This document shows positions 7,576-17,594 of a stretch of 58,308 nucleotides of DNA, piece after piece. The translations under genes were made by a program, and so were the position numbers. The notes below the pieces were generated by a model. That model did no database searches, was not told the origin of the DNA, and saw only the letters and a program-made list of their open reading frames with translations. How positions within the stretch are numbered: position 1 is the first letter of the stretch; each line of letters opens with the position of its first letter. This DNA is from Pseudobutyrivibrio sp. (lineage in GTDB: Bacteria > Bacillota > Clostridia > Lachnospirales > Lachnospiraceae), in assembly GCA_024693775.1 (NCBI GenBank), contig JAILKL010000030.1, positions 1-58,308 of the forward strand. The letters run 5' to 3'.

Positions 7576-9732
7576 TTATTTTCCCTTATTTAAATTCTTC
7601 ATGGTAAGGCTAATACGGCCCTTTTTCTCATCTACTGACATAACCTCTACGTCTACTATATCTCCTACAGAAACTACCTCAAGCGGATGCTTGATATATC
7701 TGTCTGTCATCTGTGATATGTGTACAAGACCATCCTGGTGAACACCTATATCGATGAAAGCACCAAAGTCAATTACGTTTCTGACAGTACCCTTTAATTG
7801 CATACCTGCCTTTAGATCCTTCATTTCAAGAACGTCGCTCTTTAGGATAGGCTTTGGCATATCCTCACGAGGATCACGACCAGGCTTTTCAAGCTCTTTG
7901 ATAATATCCTCAAGAGTCATCTCTCCAATGCCAAGCTCAGTGGATAACTCTTTGATGTTGCTGATACTCTTGTGAATATCCTTTAAAGTACCTGCTGCAA
8001 TATCAGCTGTATTGAATCCTAATTTTTCAAGGAGGGCCTTTGCTGCAGCATAGCTTTCTGGGTGAACAGCTGTGGCATCAAGCGGATTCTTGCCACCTGT
8101 GATACGCATAAAGCCTGCGCACTGCTCGTAGGCCTTTGGTCCGAGCTTTGCAACCTTTTTTAGCTCCGCTCTAGAGTTGAAACGGCCATTTGCCTCTCTG
8201 TATTCTACAATGTTTTTAGCCAAGGTTTTGTTGATACCTGATACATATCCTAAAAGAGATGCTGATGCTGTGTTTAAATCAACACCTACAGCATTAACGC
8301 AGTCCTCAACTACACCTGCGAGAGTTTCATCTAGTTTCTTTTGATTCATGTCGTGCTGGTATTGTCCTACACCAACAGATTTTGGATCGATTTTTACAAG
8401 CTCTGCCAAAGGATCCTGAAGTCTACGAGCCATTGATGTAGCTGAACGCTGTCCTACATCAAAGTTAGGGAACTCTTCTGTGGCAAGCTTGCTGGCAGAA
8501 TAAACTGATGCTCCTGCCTCGTTTACAATAATGTACTCTACCTTTTCTGGAATCTCCTTGAGCATATCAACGATAATCTGCTCTGATTCTCTAGATGCAG
8601 TTCCGTTACCTAATGAGATAAGTGAAACATTATATTTTTTGATGAGGGACTTGATGACTTTCTTTGTCTCCTCAACTTTATTCTGAGGTGCAGTAGGATA
8701 CACTACTGTTGTATCGAGAACCTTTCCTGTGGAATCTACAACTGCAATCTTGCATCCTGTTCTAAAGGCTGGATCCCAACCTAAAACATTTCTGCCTGCG
8801 ATTGGAGGCTGCATAAGAAGCTGTGTAAGATTCTTTCCAAATACCTTTATAGCTCCGTCCTCTGCCATCTCTGTAAGATTTCCACGAATCTCATTTTCGA
8901 TTGATGAGGAAATAAGTCTAGAATATGCATCCTCTATAGTGGCCTTTAGAGCTGGTGTTGTATTTGAATTATCTCGACTAATAATCTTTTTCTCAAGATA
9001 ATTAATAATGTCATCAACAGGTGCTTCGATAGAAACCTTTAATATCTTTTCTTTTTCGCCTCTATTTAAAGCAAGAATTCTGTGACCTGGAAGCTTTGCT
9101 ATAGCTTCGTCATAGTCATAATAATTTTCGTAAACAGACTCTGCCTCAGCATCCTTTGCTTTTGAAACGATACGACCGTTTTTGAAGGTCTTTTCTCTAA
9201 TCCAGGTACGATAATCAGCATCATCTGAAATGCTTTCGGCGATAATATCGCAGGCGCCAGCAATGGCATCCTCCACTGTCTCAACACCCTTTTCGGCATC
9301 GACAAAGGCCTGTGCCTCCTCTTCAAGTGGCTTTTCTGTCATCTGAAGAATGATAATATTTGCAAGTGGCTCTAAGCCCTTTTCCTTTGCTATAGTGGCT
9401 CTGGTACGTCGCTTTGGACGATAAGGTCTATATAAATCATCTACAGCGACCTGAGTAGTTGCCTCTAAAATAGCCTTTTTTAACTCATCTGTAAGAAGTC
9501 CCTGCTCCTCAATCGAAGCTAAGCAGGTAGCTTTCTTATCTTCTAGATTACGTAAATACGTTAATCTTTCAGAAAGATTACGAAGCTGCTCATCGTTTAA
9601 TCCTCCTGTAGCCTCTTTACGATATCTAGATATAAAGGGAACTGTATTTCCCTCATCTAATAACTTAATAGCTGCATCGACCTGAGATACTTTTACTGTA
9701 AGCTCTGATGCTATCTGTTTTGTAATATCCAT
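7576..9732 (-). CDS. tex: Tex-family RNA-binding transcription accessory protein
   Basis: This 718-residue protein is of the Tex/YqgF type. It has an N-terminal helical region (KQIASELTVKVSQVDAAIKLLDEG is split here as KQIASELTVKV and SQVDAAIKLLDEG), a YqgF-like RNase H-fold domain in the middle, helix-hairpin-helix units (SLLGYVSGINKTLAKNIVEY lies near this part), and a C-terminal S1 domain (about 640-710: VRNVIDFGAFIDIGVHQDGL). Tex proteins bind nucleic acids and affect transcription, but their precise role is unclear. The ATG at 9732 follows AGGAG at 8 bp; a TTG six codons upstream is unlikely. Confidence 0.93.
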   Translation of the reverse strand: MDITKQIASELTVKVSQVDAAIKLLDEGNTVPFISRYRKEATGGLNDEQLRNLSERLTYLRNLEDKKATCLASIEEQGLLTDELKKAILEATTQVAVDDLYRPYRPKRRTRATIAKEKGLEPLANIIILQMTEKPLEEEAQAFVDAEKGVETVEDAIAGACDIIAESISDDADYRTWIREKTFKNGRIVSKAKDAEAESVYENYYDYDEAIAKLPGHRILALNRGEKEKILKVSIEAPVDDIINYLEKKIISRDNSNTTPALKATIEDAYSRLISSSIENEIRGNLTEMAEDGAIKVFGKNLTQLLMQPPIAGRNVLGWDPAFRTGCKIAVVDSTGKVLDTTVVYPTAPQNKVEETKKVIKSLIKKYNVSLISLGNGTASRESEQIIVDMLKEIPEKVEYIIVNEAGASVYSASKLATEEFPNFDVGQRSATSMARRLQDPLAELVKIDPKSVGVGQYQHDMNQKKLDETLAGVVEDCVNAVGVDLNTASASLLGYVSGINKTLAKNIVEYREANGRFNSRAELKKVAKLGPKAYEQCAGFMRITGGKNPLDATAVHPESYAAAKALLEKLGFNTADIAAGTLKDIHKSISNIKELSTELGIGEMTLEDIIKELEKPGRDPREDMPKPILKSDVLEMKDLKAGMQLKGTVRNVIDFGAFIDIGVHQDGLVHISQMTDRYIKHPLEVVSVGDIVDVEVMSVDEKKGRISLTMKNLNKGK

Positions 9733-9817
9733 GTAAAAAACTCCTGTCAAAATTGTTTCATATTCTATATTGCGAATTTCTCTTTATTTTATCATATTTA
9801 TGAGCTAAACTACATTC

Positions 9818-10150
9818 ATGTCATTTTTAATTTATTTTTTATTTAAACTACCATGTCCATTTCACGCGCTAACAGGATTATATTGTCCTGGCTGTGGTGG
9901 AACAAGAGCAGTGATCGCTCTTTTGACTGGGCATCCAATAAAATCATTTTTATATCATCCATTGGTTTTATATGTGGCACTTTTGCTGGTATATATTGCT
10001 ATCAGAAAGCTTATAAATAAAAATTACCACCTAAGCGGTTTATGGCTAAAGGTGGCAATAGTAATCATTATTGTTAATATGATTGTAAAAAATGTTGCAT
10101 TGCTAATGGGCTACGATATATTAATCGCCTTAGGAAATAGCCATTTTTAA
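9818..10150 (+). CDS. DUF2752 membrane protein
   Basis: This 110-residue protein has three predicted membrane helices. It carries the DUF2752 signature: Cys13 (PCPFHALTG) and CPGCGGTR at residues 23-30. The family is of unknown function. It is one of only two plus-strand genes here. It is divergent from tex and converges on the acyltransferase gene, with a 21-bp overlap of the 3' ends. No clear ribosome binding site precedes the ATG, so the exact start is uncertain. Confidence 0.8.
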   Translation: MSFLIYFLFKLPCPFHALTGLYCPGCGGTRAVIALLTGHPIKSFLYHPLVLYVALLLVYIAIRKLINKNYHLSGLWLKVAIVIIIVNMIVKNVALLMGYDILIALGNSHF

Positions 10151-11179
10151 TTTGGCTGAAAGCTTTCTAACGGCTATTGACGCTACCCAGGTGAGAGCAA
10201 CAGTAAGCAGGAACATAGTAAAGGTTTCTCTGCGACTATATAATTCAACTGAATAATGTGTATAAAGCAGAATCATAATTCTGTGATGTAAAAGAATCAC
10301 ATACCAACTGATACCAGAGACGTATGTGATCATTTTATATATACGCTTTTCTGGGGCGATTTCTACGTCTCTCAAGGCTATAATCATAGCAAGACTCCAT
10401 ATAATATTGAGAATCTCTCCGCCTTCTACACTAGGCTTTAACGGCATAATCTGTGGTGCATATCCCGCAAGTAAAAAATATATCCATACTAGTATTGAAA
10501 AAATGCCACATCCCCATTTAACCGATGGAAGGATTTTTCTGTCCTTTAGAAGATCATATAGAAGCATGCCCATATAAAAATATACCATCACTAGAAGTGG
10601 GTTCATCAGCTGTGAAAATCCAAATGGATTGAAAAAGAATAAAAATATAACGTACCATATCAACAGAACTGCAAGCACTATATATTTGAACTTTTTCATG
10701 AGGCGTGCCAATAGTGGAAATAGCAGATAACAAACTACTATTCCTGACATGAACCATTCACCCACCAGATAAAAATTGCTATTTACAAGATACATGACTC
10801 CATCAATTCCAAGTATAGTGTAGATGAATCTACTGAGAGGAACCATATTTCCAACACAAACATTATTTACCGCAAAGCTAGCAAGAAACATTAATGTGTA
10901 TGCCACATAAAATGGAATAAAAAGTCCTTTGAATCTTCTAAGATAAAACTTTCCCACAGAAAGCGTGTCCTCATAATTGTACATAAGAGCATAGCCTGAT
11001 ATTACAAATAAAAACAAGCTGGCTGGTCTGGCTAAAATGTTGAAAAAATAATTGAGGGTCTGCATAGCCGGATCTGTACCAAGGGCAGTGAAAATATATT
11101 CTACCGTAAAGTGGTAGCAGAAAATAAAAATAACACCTATATCTCTAAGAATATCTAATCCTATAATACGTTTGTTCAT
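10130..11179 (-). CDS. Acyltransferase 3 family membrane protein
   Basis: This 349-residue polytopic protein has about ten membrane helices. The N-terminal GLDILRDIGVIFIFCYHF carries the arginine and histidine typical of the acyltransferase-3 (OafA/YrhL-like) family. Members O-acetylate or otherwise acylate cell-surface glycans, peptidoglycan or exopolysaccharide. The acceptor cannot be deduced. No sugar-polymer genes are adjacent, so this looks like a stand-alone modification enzyme. Confidence 0.87.
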   Translation of the reverse strand: MNKRIIGLDILRDIGVIFIFCYHFTVEYIFTALGTDPAMQTLNYFFNILARPASLFLFVISGYALMYNYEDTLSVGKFYLRRFKGLFIPFYVAYTLMFLASFAVNNVCVGNMVPLSRFIYTILGIDGVMYLVNSNFYLVGEWFMSGIVVCYLLFPLLARLMKKFKYIVLAVLLIWYVIFLFFFNPFGFSQLMNPLLVMVYFYMGMLLYDLLKDRKILPSVKWGCGIFSILVWIYFLLAGYAPQIMPLKPSVEGGEILNIIWSLAMIIALRDVEIAPEKRIYKMITYVSGISWYVILLHHRIMILLYTHYSVELYSRRETFTMFLLTVALTWVASIAVRKLSAKLKMAIS

Positions 11180-11249
11180 TATACTCTCCTGAATGTACGC
11201 AACGGCGTTTATTATGATTTAATCTTACACTAGTATATTCAATCCACTG

Positions 11250-11318
11250 GTAAAAAAGCAAGTAGGCAAGAGCCTCTATATAATACGTAAATACGTATCA
11301 GCTCTTGCCTGCTTGCTT
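11250..11318 (-). terminator. Long terminator hairpin after the glycerol operon
   Basis: An 18-bp stem (11256-11273 with 11301-11318; AAGCAAG/CTTGCTT ends, one mismatch) carries a 27-nt loop containing the small palindrome TACGTAAATACGTA. The minus strand continues with a T run, so it ends transcription from the DUF1667 gene. Confidence 0.8.
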
Positions 11319-11357
11319 ATTAATTATTTAATTTTTATTTCCCCTCAAAAATAAAAA

Positions 11358-11723
11358 CTAAACTGCTGCAACCTCTCTGGTGGCTACCACATCTACTCCT
11401 GTACCACACACATTTTTTACAACAACATCCCCAATATGAACTGGTGCCTGCATAACTGCCGCATCAATTTCCTTCATAACTTCATATATTTTGTCCTTAG
11501 GAATATTTGATTTAGTTTTCACTGAGACTCTAGGCTTGTCACCACCTAATATTACAGCTGTACTTGTGACTGTTCTCTCAGGATGTGTTACCTCGTTTCG
11601 CGCGTATTTATCTCCAATTGCGCAGGTGTTTCCTGTAACAGAAACAACCTCAGCTTTATCTAACTCTACTGTAATCTGGCATCCCATTGGGCAGCCTATA
11701 CAGGTTAACTCTCTTTTTTCCAT
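11358..11723 (-). CDS. DUF1667 protein, partner of the glycerol-3-phosphate oxidoreductases
   Basis: This 121-residue cytoplasmic protein has an N-terminal cysteine cluster (TCIGCPMGC, Cys8/Cys11/Cys15) and a further cysteine at about 34 (GNTCAIG). That pattern suggests a metal or Fe-S site. DUF1667 proteins are commonly encoded after a GlpA-like dehydrogenase and an FAD/NAD oxidoreductase, exactly the order seen here. The biochemical role is not established; electron transfer between the flavoproteins is a reasonable guess. It begins 26 bp after the oxidoreductase stop. Confidence 0.85.
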   Translation of the reverse strand: MEKRELTCIGCPMGCQITVELDKAEVVSVTGNTCAIGDKYARNEVTHPERTVTSTAVILGGDKPRVSVKTKSNIPKDKIYEVMKEIDAAVMQAPVHIGDVVVKNVCGTGVDVVATREVAAV

Positions 11724-11749
11724 TTCTGCCTCCTACTAAATACCTGTTT

Positions 11750-13015
11750 TTATTCTGCTTCGATTTTTACTGTAATTTTCTTTAAATCTGGCTTTGCAGC
11801 AAGCTTGTCCTTTAACAGGATAACCTGCTCCATTTCACCTGGAGCCATAATACGTTTTTTATTATGCATTACTCTTTCATCATCAAAGTAAACACTAACG
11901 TATGAATTTTTAAATACTGCTCCAACACGGAATCTAACAGTAAGTTTATCATCCATTCTATCCACATTTATTGTAGATGGAACTGTGTATCTAGCACCCT
12001 CTGTGGCAATAATTTCAATATCTTCACCATTTGATTCTTTTAGCTGGCCATTGATAAACTTTGCAGCATTCTCACCTGCTCGAGTAGCTTCCTCAGAAAC
12101 ATAATCTACAAGGTCATGAACATGAAGAACATTTCCACAGGCAAATACACCTGGAATGTTTGTTTCAAGGGACTCGTTTACAATTGGTCCACTTGTTATG
12201 TTGCTCATTTCCACACCTGCATTTCTTGATAATTCATTTTCAGGTATAAGTCCACAAGATAATAACAAGGTATCACAGGTATATCTTTCCTCAGTGCCTG
12301 GGATTGGCTTGCCTTTATTATCGACTGCTGCAATGGTTACTGCAGTAAGGTGCTCCTTGCCCTCAATGTCTACAACTGTATGACTAAGCTTTAGTGGAAT
12401 ATTAAAATCATCAAGGCACTGTACAATGTTTCGCTTTAGTCCTCCAGAATATGGCATAAGCTCTGCAACTACCTTTACCTTTGCACCCTCTAAGGTCATA
12501 CGACGTGCCATAATAAGGCCGATGTCTCCTGATCCTAAAATAACAACCTCTCGACCTGGCATATAGCCCTCTATATTTACTAATCTTTGCGCTGTGCCTG
12601 CCGAAAAGATTCCTGCTGGTCTATAGCCTGGGATGTTTAAGGCTCCTCTAGGACGTTCTCTACAACCCATGGCAAGGATTACAGCCCCTGCCTTAATCTG
12701 ATACATTCCATCCTCTCTACTCATGGCTGTGACTACTCTGTCCTCAGAAATATCCATAACCATTGTATTTAACTTGTACTCTATTTTTGCATCTAAAACC
12801 TGTTCAATGAATCTATACGCATATTCAGGTCCTGTTAATTCCTCTTTAAAGGTATGTAAACCAAATCCGTTGTGAATACATTGGTTTAAAATACCACCTA
12901 ATTCCTTGTCTCTTTCTAATATTAGGATTTTTTCTACTCCTGCTTTTCTAGCAGAAACGGCTGCTGCCAAACCTGCTGGGCCACCGCCAACAATTACGAT
13001 ATCATAGTTTGTCAT
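11750..13015 (-). CDS. NAD(P)/FAD-dependent oxidoreductase of the glycerol operon
   Basis: This 421-residue flavoprotein has an N-terminal FAD-binding GGGPAGLAAAVSARKAG and a second dinucleotide-binding motif (ILGSGDIGLIMARRMTLEGA) of the pyridine nucleotide-disulfide reductase fold. ETNIPGVFACGNVLHVHDL is the usual FAD-side C-terminal motif. There is no CxxC redox pair. Its ATG overlaps the stop of the GlpA-like gene by one base. Together with that gene and DUF1667 it probably forms a three-subunit enzyme that passes electrons from glycerol-3-phosphate to NAD(P) or another carrier. Confidence 0.88.
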   Translation of the reverse strand: MTNYDIVIVGGGPAGLAAAVSARKAGVEKILILERDKELGGILNQCIHNGFGLHTFKEELTGPEYAYRFIEQVLDAKIEYKLNTMVMDISEDRVVTAMSREDGMYQIKAGAVILAMGCRERPRGALNIPGYRPAGIFSAGTAQRLVNIEGYMPGREVVILGSGDIGLIMARRMTLEGAKVKVVAELMPYSGGLKRNIVQCLDDFNIPLKLSHTVVDIEGKEHLTAVTIAAVDNKGKPIPGTEERYTCDTLLLSCGLIPENELSRNAGVEMSNITSGPIVNESLETNIPGVFACGNVLHVHDLVDYVSEEATRAGENAAKFINGQLKESNGEDIEIIATEGARYTVPSTINVDRMDDKLTVRFRVGAVFKNSYVSVYFDDERVMHNKKRIMAPGEMEQVILLKDKLAAKPDLKKITVKIEAE

Positions 13016-14466
13016 TACATCTGTCCTCCCTTCTGATTCTTGGTGCGCTCCATAACGATATTAGAGCTACCACCACTCTTTGTGATTTTTTCATAAGGGA
13101 TACCTAGCTCTCTATGAATAATCTCCATTGTCTTAGGTGAGCAGAATCCTGCCTGACATCTGCCCATTCCCGCTCTTGTACGGCGCTTTACTCCATCAAG
13201 AGTGCGGGCGCCTAAAGGTCTATGAATAGCATCTAAAATTTCACCCTCTGAAATAGATTCGCATCTGCAAATAATATTTCCATATGCTGGGTTCTTTTTG
13301 ATGAGCTCATTACGCTCTTCGAGGCTTAAATTTTCCGGATTTAAAATATCCTTTCTTGTGCCTATCCATTTTTCTTTATTTGTTAATCCCATCTTTTCTT
13401 TAAGCATGTCAGCAACCATTACCCCGATTGCTGGGCTAGCTGAAAGACCTGGGGATTCTATTCCTGCGCAATCAATAAAGTGAGGTGCATCTGCCACCTC
13501 CTCAATGATGAATTCATGTCCATCCTCGTGGGCACGAAGACCTGCAAAGGATGTGATTACCTTTCTAAGTGGCAAATTCTTTACATGATCATTAGCCTTC
13601 GCAATAACATCATTTATTCCATCTGCTGTAGTGTTTACACCCTCTCTATCATCTATATCAATAGCTGTAGGTCCTACTAAAAGATTTCCATGAACTGTTG
13701 GTGTAACAAGGACACCTTTTCCAAGCTTTGTAGGCTGTGGGAAAATAGTATGTGTAACATGTGTACCTGCCTCTTTATCTAACAAGCAATAATCCCCTCG
13801 TCTAGGTGTGATATGAATCTTTTTTTCGCTAACCATATTGTGAAATTTATCAGCGTAAACACCTGCTGCATTTACCACATATTTTGTAATATACTCGCCA
13901 TTATTTGTACGAAGATGCCACAGGCCATCCTCACCTTTTTTGATTGCTTCCACCTCTGTGTTAAATCTAAATTCAACACCATTTACATTTGCATTTTCTG
14001 CCATGGCAATATTTAGCTTGAATGGACAAATTATTCCACCGGTAGGAGCATAAAGAGCGCCACAAGTATTATCTGAAAGATTTGGCTCCATTTCTAAAGC
14101 CTCTTCTCTAGAAAGAATTCTTAATCCCTTTACACCGTTTTTTACACCTCTATCATAAAGTTCCTTTAGTCCATCTAAAGCCTCCTCATGAATGCAAACA
14201 ACCATAGAACCATTTCTTTTAAATGGCACGTCTAAATCTTTGCAGATTTCATCCATCATCTCATTACCCTTAACATTTAACTTGGCCATGAGTGAACCCT
14301 CTGCTGCATCAAATCCAGCATGAACAATAGCTGAATTTGCCTTTGTAGTACCCTCACAAACATCATCACATTTTTCTAATACGCAAACATTTGCATTGTA
14401 ACGTGAAAGCTCCCTTGCTATTGAACTTCCAGAAACACCTGCGCCTATGATTACAACATCATACAT
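13015..14466 (-). CDS. GlpA-like glycerol-3-phosphate dehydrogenase with a BFD [2Fe-2S] domain
   Basis: This 483-residue protein begins with the FAD-binding DVVIIGAGVSGSSIAREL of the DAO fold. It ends with a BFD-like domain (about 400-460) carrying ICRCESI and GRCQAGFC, which supply the four cysteines of a [2Fe-2S] centre. Domain order and operon context match anaerobic GlpA-type dehydrogenases that oxidise glycerol-3-phosphate to dihydroxyacetone phosphate. Some homologues are annotated as L-2-hydroxyglutarate oxidase-like, but glpK and glpP upstream favour glycerol metabolism. Transcription from glpK must pass the terminator at 14514-14569. Confidence 0.88.
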   Translation of the reverse strand: MYDVVIIGAGVSGSSIARELSRYNANVCVLEKCDDVCEGTTKANSAIVHAGFDAAEGSLMAKLNVKGNEMMDEICKDLDVPFKRNGSMVVCIHEEALDGLKELYDRGVKNGVKGLRILSREEALEMEPNLSDNTCGALYAPTGGIICPFKLNIAMAENANVNGVEFRFNTEVEAIKKGEDGLWHLRTNNGEYITKYVVNAAGVYADKFHNMVSEKKIHITPRRGDYCLLDKEAGTHVTHTIFPQPTKLGKGVLVTPTVHGNLLVGPTAIDIDDREGVNTTADGINDVIAKANDHVKNLPLRKVITSFAGLRAHEDGHEFIIEEVADAPHFIDCAGIESPGLSASPAIGVMVADMLKEKMGLTNKEKWIGTRKDILNPENLSLEERNELIKKNPAYGNIICRCESISEGEILDAIHRPLGARTLDGVKRRTRAGMGRCQAGFCSPKTMEIIHRELGIPYEKITKSGGSSNIVMERTKNQKGGQM

Positions 14467-14513
14467 AGTAAATCTCTCCTATCTAAAAATTGTTAATAAG
14501 AATGACTTCTTAC

Positions 14514-14569
14514 AAATAAAAAAGAGTTGGCAAAGAGACGCATGAATCCATGCGCTTCTATACCAACTC
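14514..14569 (-). terminator. Terminator between glpK and the GlpA-like gene, likely controlled by GlpP
   Basis: Minus strand: GAGTTGG (14563-14569) pairs with CCAACTC (14524-14530), with an inner CGCATG/CATGCG stem and a run of Ts after it. The octamer CCGTGAGA (14573-14580) lies just before the stem. The same octamer precedes the terminator in the glpP leader. Confidence 0.75.
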
Positions 14570-14594
14570 CAATCTCACGGTATCAAATATTTAT

Positions 14595-16136
<1,542 letters not shown>

Positions 16137-16149
16137 CTAATTAAATGCA

Positions 16150-16728
16150 CTATAGCTTCCAGACTGATTCATTTGTAGATGAGACTGCAAGCACCCCATT
16201 ATTTAGTGCATTCATAACGTCGTCCCTATCAGAAATGAGTCCACCTGCTATGACTGGTACTCTACTGGCAGAAATAATCTTTTTGATTATCTTTGGCTGA
16301 AGAATACCTGGTAAGATTTCGATGACATCTGGCTGCGCTACGCCATGTTTGTCTTGCTTTTCTATGTTTACTAAAGCCATGCTGTCGATTACGAAATATC
16401 TAAGAACCGTATATAAGCCAAGCTCTTTTGCTCTCTCTATGAGACTGCCCTTTGTGGTAATGATACCATCGGCCTGAGTACTGTTTTTTATGAAATCAAC
16501 TGCAATATCTTTTCCATTGCCGAGGCCTGATATAAGATCCATGTGAACCATGGCTACTTTACCAGCTGATTTAATGCGCTCAACTATCTGAGGTATATTG
16601 CAAATATTTCCGTATAATACAAAAATGATTTCACAATCAGTCTTTAAAGCTTTTTCTAAACCGTCATCACTCTTTATCGCTGCAATGACTGGATTATTCT
16701 CTAATTTTTCAATAAACTCCCTACTCAT
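16150..16728 (-). CDS. glpP: Glycerol-3-phosphate-responsive antiterminator
   Basis: This 192-residue protein is of the GlpP family, a TIM-barrel-like regulator. With glycerol-3-phosphate bound, GlpP lets RNA polymerase read through terminators in glp leader mRNAs and stabilises them (known from Bacillus subtilis). IFVLYGNICNIPQIVERIK, HMDLISGLG, DGIITTK, EILPGILQPKII and VPVIAGGLISD match the family. It is the first gene of the operon and follows a leader with its own hairpin, so it may control its own expression. Confidence 0.93.
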   Translation of the reverse strand: MSREFIEKLENNPVIAAIKSDDGLEKALKTDCEIIFVLYGNICNIPQIVERIKSAGKVAMVHMDLISGLGNGKDIAVDFIKNSTQADGIITTKGSLIERAKELGLYTVLRYFVIDSMALVNIEKQDKHGVAQPDVIEILPGILQPKIIKKIISASRVPVIAGGLISDRDDVMNALNNGVLAVSSTNESVWKL

Positions 16729-16771
16729 AGTTTATTCTCCTTAAATAGAACCCTGTCTGTTATTTAGACAT

Positions 16772-16839
16772 AAAAAAAGAATATGCCTAAAAAGACAAGG
16801 ACCTAATCCTCATCGCAGCCACATTCTCATCTCTCACGG
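16772..16839 (-). promoter_or_regulatory. Leader terminator/antiterminator region of glpP
   Basis: Minus strand: AGAATGTG (16820-16827) pairs with CATATTCT (16778-16785) including one G-U, followed by seven Ts (16772-16778). An inner AGGA/TCCT pairing is possible. The octamer CCGTGAGA is at 16832-16839, immediately before the stem, as in the site after glpK. This fits a GlpP-controlled terminator. Confidence 0.65.
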
Positions 16840-16861
16840 GCACATATTAATTTGTATCTTT

Positions 16862-16890
16862 ATGATACTAAAGAAACCGGCGATTATCAA
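16862..16890 (-). promoter_or_regulatory. Promoter of the glycerol operon
   Basis: Minus strand: TTGATA (16885-16890), a 17-bp spacer, TATCAT (16862-16867). It would give a leader of about 127 nt before glpP, containing the terminator region. Confidence 0.7.
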
Positions 16891-16962
16891 CATATTTTTG
16901 TATATTTCCCTTGATATTTTTGTAACAATCTGACAACTATTTAGAATAAAAAAGGAAGCTCA

Positions 16963-17562
16963 TTACTGAGCTTCCATAATTGCATTATATAAATCATCAT
17001 ATTCCTCAAACGCAGGAAACTGTGGATAGTCCTTTTTTATAGAATCTGTAGTTCTAAACAAAAATCCTGCCTTTGAAGCCTGAATCATGGCCAGGTCATT
17101 GAAGCTATCGCCGCTGGCAATTGTTTCAAAGCCGCATGACTGCAAGGCCTTTACTGTTGTAAGCTTGCTCTTTTCACAGCGCATTTTGTAGCCTGTTATT
17201 TCACCATTTTCTCCTACAATTAACTCGTTGCAGAAAATAGTAGGCATTCCAAGCTTTTTCATAAGTGGTCCTGCAAACTGTGAAAATGTATCACTGATGA
17301 TAATTACCTGTCCATTGGCACGTAATTTATCTAAAAATTCCTTTGCACCAGGAAGTGGATCGATGGTTGCGATAGTATCTTGAATTTCCTTTAAGCCAAG
17401 ACCGTGTTCCTTTAAAATATCAAGTCGATAATTCATCAGCTTGTCATAATCAGGCTCATCTCTGGTAGTCTTTTTTAATTCAGGAATACCAGTGGCCTCC
17501 GCAAACGCAATCCAAATTTCTGGAACTAAAACCCCTTCTAAGTCCAAACAAGTAACGTACAT
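16963..17562 (-). CDS. thrH: Bifunctional phosphoserine phosphatase / homoserine phosphotransferase ThrH
   Basis: This 199-residue HAD-family enzyme carries the ThrH-type motif I CLDLEGVLVPEIW (Asp7 nucleophile, Glu9 in place of the usual second aspartate). Motif II is IIISDTFSQF, and the late motif is ASGDSFNDLAMI. In Pseudomonas, ThrH moves phosphate from phosphoserine to homoserine and can replace homoserine kinase ThrB. It is the last gene after an ACT regulator and hom (32-bp gap), so a role in threonine synthesis is likely. No thrB or thrC is in the window. Confidence 0.92.
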   Translation of the reverse strand: MYVTCLDLEGVLVPEIWIAFAEATGIPELKKTTRDEPDYDKLMNYRLDILKEHGLGLKEIQDTIATIDPLPGAKEFLDKLRANGQVIIISDTFSQFAGPLMKKLGMPTIFCNELIVGENGEITGYKMRCEKSKLTTVKALQSCGFETIASGDSFNDLAMIQASKAGFLFRTTDSIKKDYPQFPAFEEYDDLYNAIMEAQ

Positions 17563-17594
17563 ATTATTCTCCTTTATAAAAACACCAATCCCAA

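Noticed and set aside
16862-16890. CcpA cre site at the glycerol promoter
   Set aside because: The sequence between -35 and -10 resembles a cre only loosely; key central CG positions do not align with the consensus.
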